Source of the DNA: Verrucomicrobiota bacterium
GTDB taxonomy: Bacteria > Verrucomicrobiota > Verrucomicrobiia > Limisphaerales > JACRJZ01
Length of the DNA stretch: 64,000 bases
Direction of reading: 5' to 3'
NCBI GenBank assembly: GCA_016219875.1
Contig: JACRJZ010000042.1
Coordinates: 62,001-126,000 of the forward strand
In this document: one piece after another, positions 57,744 through 64,000 of the stretch
Numbering within the stretch: position 1 is the first letter of the stretch
Layout of the letters: each line of letters begins with the position of its first letter
Notes under the pieces: model-generated
Databases searched by the model: none
The model's input: only the letters and a program-made list of their open reading frames with translations
What the model was told of the DNA's origin: nothing
Translations under genes and position numbers: made by a program

Positions 57744-58595
57744 TCAAAGCTTCACTTCCTTGAGATACTTCAAGCTCACCGGCAATTGCTCGTGGACGCT
57801 CGGCGATTCGTCCTCGATGAAATACCACTTCACGCCGGCCTTCTGCGCCGCCCGCAAGATGCCGGGCATGTCCATCTGGCCGGTGCCGAGCGCGACGTCA
57901 TTGGCCACGTCTGTATGGCCGGAGAGATCGCCGGTCTTCAGGCCCTTCTTCATGTCCTTCAAGTGGACCAGTTCCCACCGCTTGCCGTATTTCTCCAGCC
58001 ACTTCGCCGGGTCCTGGCCGGGGAACTGCACCCAGAAGATGTCCATCTCGAACGCGACGAGCTTCGGGTCCGTCTCGGCCATCATCAGGTCCATGAGCGT
58101 GCCCTGGCCGTGCGCGCCGAACTCGTAGCCGTGCTGGTGGTAGAAGAACTTGAGGCCGTGCTTGGCGAGCGCCGCGCCGGCTTGGTTGAAGACGGCGATG
58201 GCGTGGCGGCAAGTTTTCTCGTCGAACGCGCCCTGATGCGGAATCCACGCGCACCCGGCGTACTTCAGACCGAGCGCCTTGGCTTCGGCGGCGACCTTCT
58301 CCGGCTCGGCAGCGTAACGCTCGAACGGGAAATGGCCCGCGATGGGAACCAGATTCTCCGCCGCAAGCAGGGCTTTGAATTTCTCCGGAGCGAGGTTGTA
58401 GGTGCCGGCCAGTTCCACGTATCTGAAGCCGAACTCGCGCGTCGCCTTGAGCGAAGCGGGGACGTCTTTCGCAAAGTCGGCCCGCAGGCTGTAAAGCTGG
58501 AGTCCGAGCTGTCCCTTGAACGCGGCCGCGCCGGCGGGCCACCCGAACGACACGAAGCACACCGACCCGACAAGAAGAGCAATGATTCGTTTCAT
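57744..58595 (-). CDS. Exported sugar phosphate isomerase/epimerase-like TIM-barrel protein
   Basis: 283 residues. A signal peptide lies at 1-24 (MKRIIALLVGSVCFVSFGWP to GAAA). The mature part is an AP endonuclease 2/xylose isomerase-like barrel: LGLQLYSLRADFAKDVPASLKATREFGFRYVELAG, FYHQHGYEFG, FEMDIFWVQFPGQDP, WELVHLKDMKKG and WYFIEDESPSV, giving the usual Glu/Asp/His/Glu metal ligands. Exported members are common in PVC bacteria and are thought to act on sugar or inositol derivatives released outside the cytoplasm. The gene is alone, convergent-free, with amt 79 bases away. Confidence 0.87.
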   Translation of the reverse strand: MKRIIALLVGSVCFVSFGWPAGAAAFKGQLGLQLYSLRADFAKDVPASLKATREFGFRYVELAGTYNLAPEKFKALLAAENLVPIAGHFPFERYAAEPEKVAAEAKALGLKYAGCAWIPHQGAFDEKTCRHAIAVFNQAGAALAKHGLKFFYHQHGYEFGAHGQGTLMDLMMAETDPKLVAFEMDIFWVQFPGQDPAKWLEKYGKRWELVHLKDMKKGLKTGDLSGHTDVANDVALGTGQMDMPGILRAAQKAGVKWYFIEDESPSVHEQLPVSLKYLKEVKL

Positions 58596-58828
58596 AGTGG
58601 CGGCAGCATAGGAAGGCTAGGCCCGGAGTTCAAAGCCCAAAAAGGGCAGCCCTCTCCGACTCTCCGACTCCCAAGTACGCGTCCACAAACGCCGCACTGC
58701 AAGCCGCCACGACCATGCCGCCCACGGGCTGACCGAATGTCCCCGCGACCATTTCGCCCGCCTTCCACTTCGGCGTGCCGGCTGAATTCTCCGAGACGGC
58801 CCGCGGCCCATCGCGTACACTCCGGGCC
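58596..58828. other. Divergent intergenic region, possible gene remnant
   Basis: 233 bases between the divergent epimerase and amidohydrolase genes. On the minus strand a frame ending near 58630 reads KWKAGEMVAGTFGQPVGGMV and then VAACSAAFVDAYL, which looks protein-like but has no matching N-terminal part. It may be the tail of a lost gene. Both promoters should lie here; none is clear. Confidence 0.35.
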
Positions 58829-59950
58829 ATGACAACACATTCGTTGCTCCGCCGGTGCTTCGGTCCTCGCACCGCGGCTTTCGTGCTGGCTGGCCTCGCG
58901 TTCGTGGCTCCGGCCCAAACGCCTCCCGACCAAATCCTGCTCAAGGACTACCGCCCGCGGTCCATCTTCAAAATCCCGGAGACACGCGTGGAGAAAGCCC
59001 GGTATCCGATCATTGACGTGCATTCCCACAACTACGCCCGTACCGACGCCGACGTGGACCGCTGGGTGCGCACGATGGACCAAGTCGGCGTGGAGCGGAC
59101 GATCATTCTCTCCGGCAACACCGGCGCCCGGTTCGACGACGTGTTCGCCAAATACCGCCGGCACCCGAAACACTTCGAGGTCTGGTGCGGCCTGGACTAC
59201 ACCGGCTTCGATCAACCCGGCTTCGGCCCGGCCGCCATCGCGGAATTGGAGCGGTGCCACCAGGCCGGTGCGACCGGCGTGGGCGAACTCAGCGACAAGG
59301 GCCGCGGTTTGGGCGCGACTTCAAACGTCCTCGGCATGCACATCGACGATCCGCGTATGGACGCGCTCCTGGAGAAATGCGCCGACCTCCGAATGCCGGT
59401 CAATATCCACGTCGGCGAAGACCAGTGGATGTACGAGCCGATGAACTCGACCAACGACGGCTTGATGAACGCCTGGAAGTGGCGCATCGCCAAAGGCCCC
59501 GGCGTCCTGGAGCACGACGAGGTGATCGATTCGCTCGAGCGCGCCGTACGGAAGCACCCGCGCACGGTATTCATCGCCTGCCACCTGGCCAATTGCTGCG
59601 CCGACCTCGACCGCTTCGGCGCGATGCTGGACCGCTATCCGAACCTCCACGGCGACATCGGCGCGCGCTTCGGCGAACTCTCGCCGGTCCCGCGGACGGT
59701 GGCGCGGTTCTTCCAGCGTTATCAGGACCGCCTCCTCTACGGCACCGACGTGGACCCGGAGCCGGAGATGTATCGGGTGACCTTCCGGCTGCTGGAGACG
59801 ACGGACGAGCACTTCTACCCGGTGTTCTTCCGCAAATACCACTGGCCTATGCATGCCTTTGCGCTGCCGGATGACGTGTTGAAGAAGCTCTACCGGGACA
59901 ACGCCCTGAAGCTGCTTCCCGCGGGCGGTTCGGCGGCGAAGTCGCCGTGA
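58829..59950 (+). CDS. Exported amidohydrolase family 2 protein
   Basis: 373 residues from the ATG at 58829 (MTTHSLLRRCFGPRTAAFVLAGLAFVAPAQ), which opens a signal peptide. The amidohydrolase fold has the metal-binding VHSHNY (about 67-72), a strand GLDYTGFDQ, GVGELSDKG, VNIHVGED with a ligand His, FIACHLANC, and the final GTDVD with the catalytic Asp. Family 2 members hydrolyse or decarboxylate ring or sugar-lactone substrates; the substrate is unknown. It is followed by a family A palindrome and the helicase gene. It lies divergent from the epimerase gene, with 233 bases between. Confidence 0.88.
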   Translation: MTTHSLLRRCFGPRTAAFVLAGLAFVAPAQTPPDQILLKDYRPRSIFKIPETRVEKARYPIIDVHSHNYARTDADVDRWVRTMDQVGVERTIILSGNTGARFDDVFAKYRRHPKHFEVWCGLDYTGFDQPGFGPAAIAELERCHQAGATGVGELSDKGRGLGATSNVLGMHIDDPRMDALLEKCADLRMPVNIHVGEDQWMYEPMNSTNDGLMNAWKWRIAKGPGVLEHDEVIDSLERAVRKHPRTVFIACHLANCCADLDRFGAMLDRYPNLHGDIGARFGELSPVPRTVARFFQRYQDRLLYGTDVDPEPEMYRVTFRLLETTDEHFYPVFFRKYHWPMHAFALPDDVLKKLYRDNALKLLPAGGSAAKSP

Positions 59951-59970
59951 TGGAAGCCTCGTGCAAAACT

Positions 59971-60024
59971 GGAGCAGCCGATGTGAGGAGGCTCTGAATG
60001 GAGCCTCCTCACGTCGGCTGCGAC
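59971..60024. repeat. Palindromic repeat, family A, copy 6 (diverged arms)
   Basis: Arms at 59971-59994 (GGAGCAGCCGATGTGAGGAG..) and 60001-60024 (GAGCCTCCTCACGTCGGCTG..) with a 6-base loop. Left flank GTGCAAAACT. It lies 20 bases after the amidohydrolase stop and 54 bases before addA. Confidence 0.88.
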
Positions 60025-60077
60025 GGGATTTTCCTCTCGGCATCCGGCGGCGTGCCGGTAAAGTCCGGCCCACAACG

Positions 60078-63857
<3,780 letters not shown>

Positions 63858-63881
63858 AAAAGCGAAGGGCGCAGGGGGGCA

Positions 63882-63933
63882 GGGCTGCATAAAGCTCCGA
63901 TCCGCCCCGCTTCGTAGCGCAGGTTTTCAACCC
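63882..63933. repeat. Truncated family B repeat at right edge
   Basis: It begins GCAGGGCTGCATAAAGCTCC and continues CGTAGCGCAGGTTTTCAACC, then breaks off after about 50 bases; the following bases to the window end are lower in GC and show nothing recognisable. Confidence 0.75.
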
Positions 63934-64000
63934 TTGTCATTACCCACATCTTTTCGATGCTTGTTTTAGTCTTCTGATCGTGGCTTCTTGAGCGCGTGGG

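Noticed and set aside
58630..58944. Minus-strand frame of 104 codons overlapping the amidohydrolase start
   Set aside because: Only its last 50 codons look protein-like, and it overlaps the amidohydrolase signal peptide. At best it is a gene remnant, so it is listed only as an intergenic note.

Overview
The window is GC-rich bacterial chromosome, most likely from the Verrucomicrobiota (Pedosphaera/Limisphaerales-like). This is inferred from the protein repertoire: DUF1080, CRTAC1/ASPIC-UnbV, HzsA-like and YVTN-propeller c-type cytochromes, choice-of-anchor-Q beta-helix proteins, Amt next to P-II, and many exported proteins of unknown substrate. It is also suggested by intergenic DNA packed with several families of palindromic repeats. 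No rRNA, tRNA, CRISPR array, phage or recognisable transposase gene was seen. The left edge cuts a glycosyltransferase family 9 gene.

Layout. 0.5-4.2 kb (minus): exported DUF1080 protein, an ACT-domain protein with a phenylacetate-CoA ligase, and a coupled small ORF plus HNH nuclease. 4.4-19.3 kb (minus): a long, tightly packed run that reads, in transcription order, CRTAC1 (FG-GAP/ASPIC-UnbV) protein, HzsA-like one-heme protein, YVTN-propeller/cytochrome c, two-component-regulator propeller, two Leu/Ile/Val-type solute-binding proteins without a transporter, DUF3365 heme protein, membrane-fused spermidine-synthase-like protein, then a beta-helix protein coupled to a lyase-like protein. Nearly all products are extracytoplasmic. 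This is the best candidate for an undescribed functional unit. 20-33 kb (plus): GTP-type PEP carboxykinase, DUF4340 and AsmA-like envelope proteins, a small exported protein with a phosphodiester glycosidase, and a glycoside hydrolase coupled to a class V aminotransferase. 33-39 kb (minus): divergent phosphopantetheinyl transferase, esterase, DNRLRE-type surface protein and galT. 39-47 kb: mutS, PagL-like lipid A deacylase, a divergent etfBA pair, then NfeD/FloA with a proline-rich membrane partner. 47-53 kb: cydAB, phrB and an SDR epimerase, GNAT acetyltransferase. 53-58.6 kb (minus): ftsY, PHP phosphoesterase, nusB, glnB/amt and an exported TIM-barrel epimerase. 58.8-63.9 kb (plus): exported amidohydrolase and an AddA-type helicase-nuclease.

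The most unusual signal is not a gene family. Palindromic repeats occur not only between genes but inside coding frames without breaking them. mutS carries two inserts, one directly before the Walker A loop; addA carries two. One repeat family occurs in both mutS and addA in the same reading phase and yields the same peptide ends (TGVAPVS ... RRDACPT). galT, one solute-binding protein and the DUF4340 protein carry further inserts. In several exported proteins the only in-frame ATG lies in or upstream of a repeat, so the N-terminus is either repeat-encoded or starts at a non-ATG codon. This resembles the in-gene palindromic elements known from Rickettsia, but with several unrelated sequence families side by side.

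Limits: all calls rest on reading the sequence. Family names come from motif recognition, not searches, and starts of exported proteins next to repeats are uncertain.
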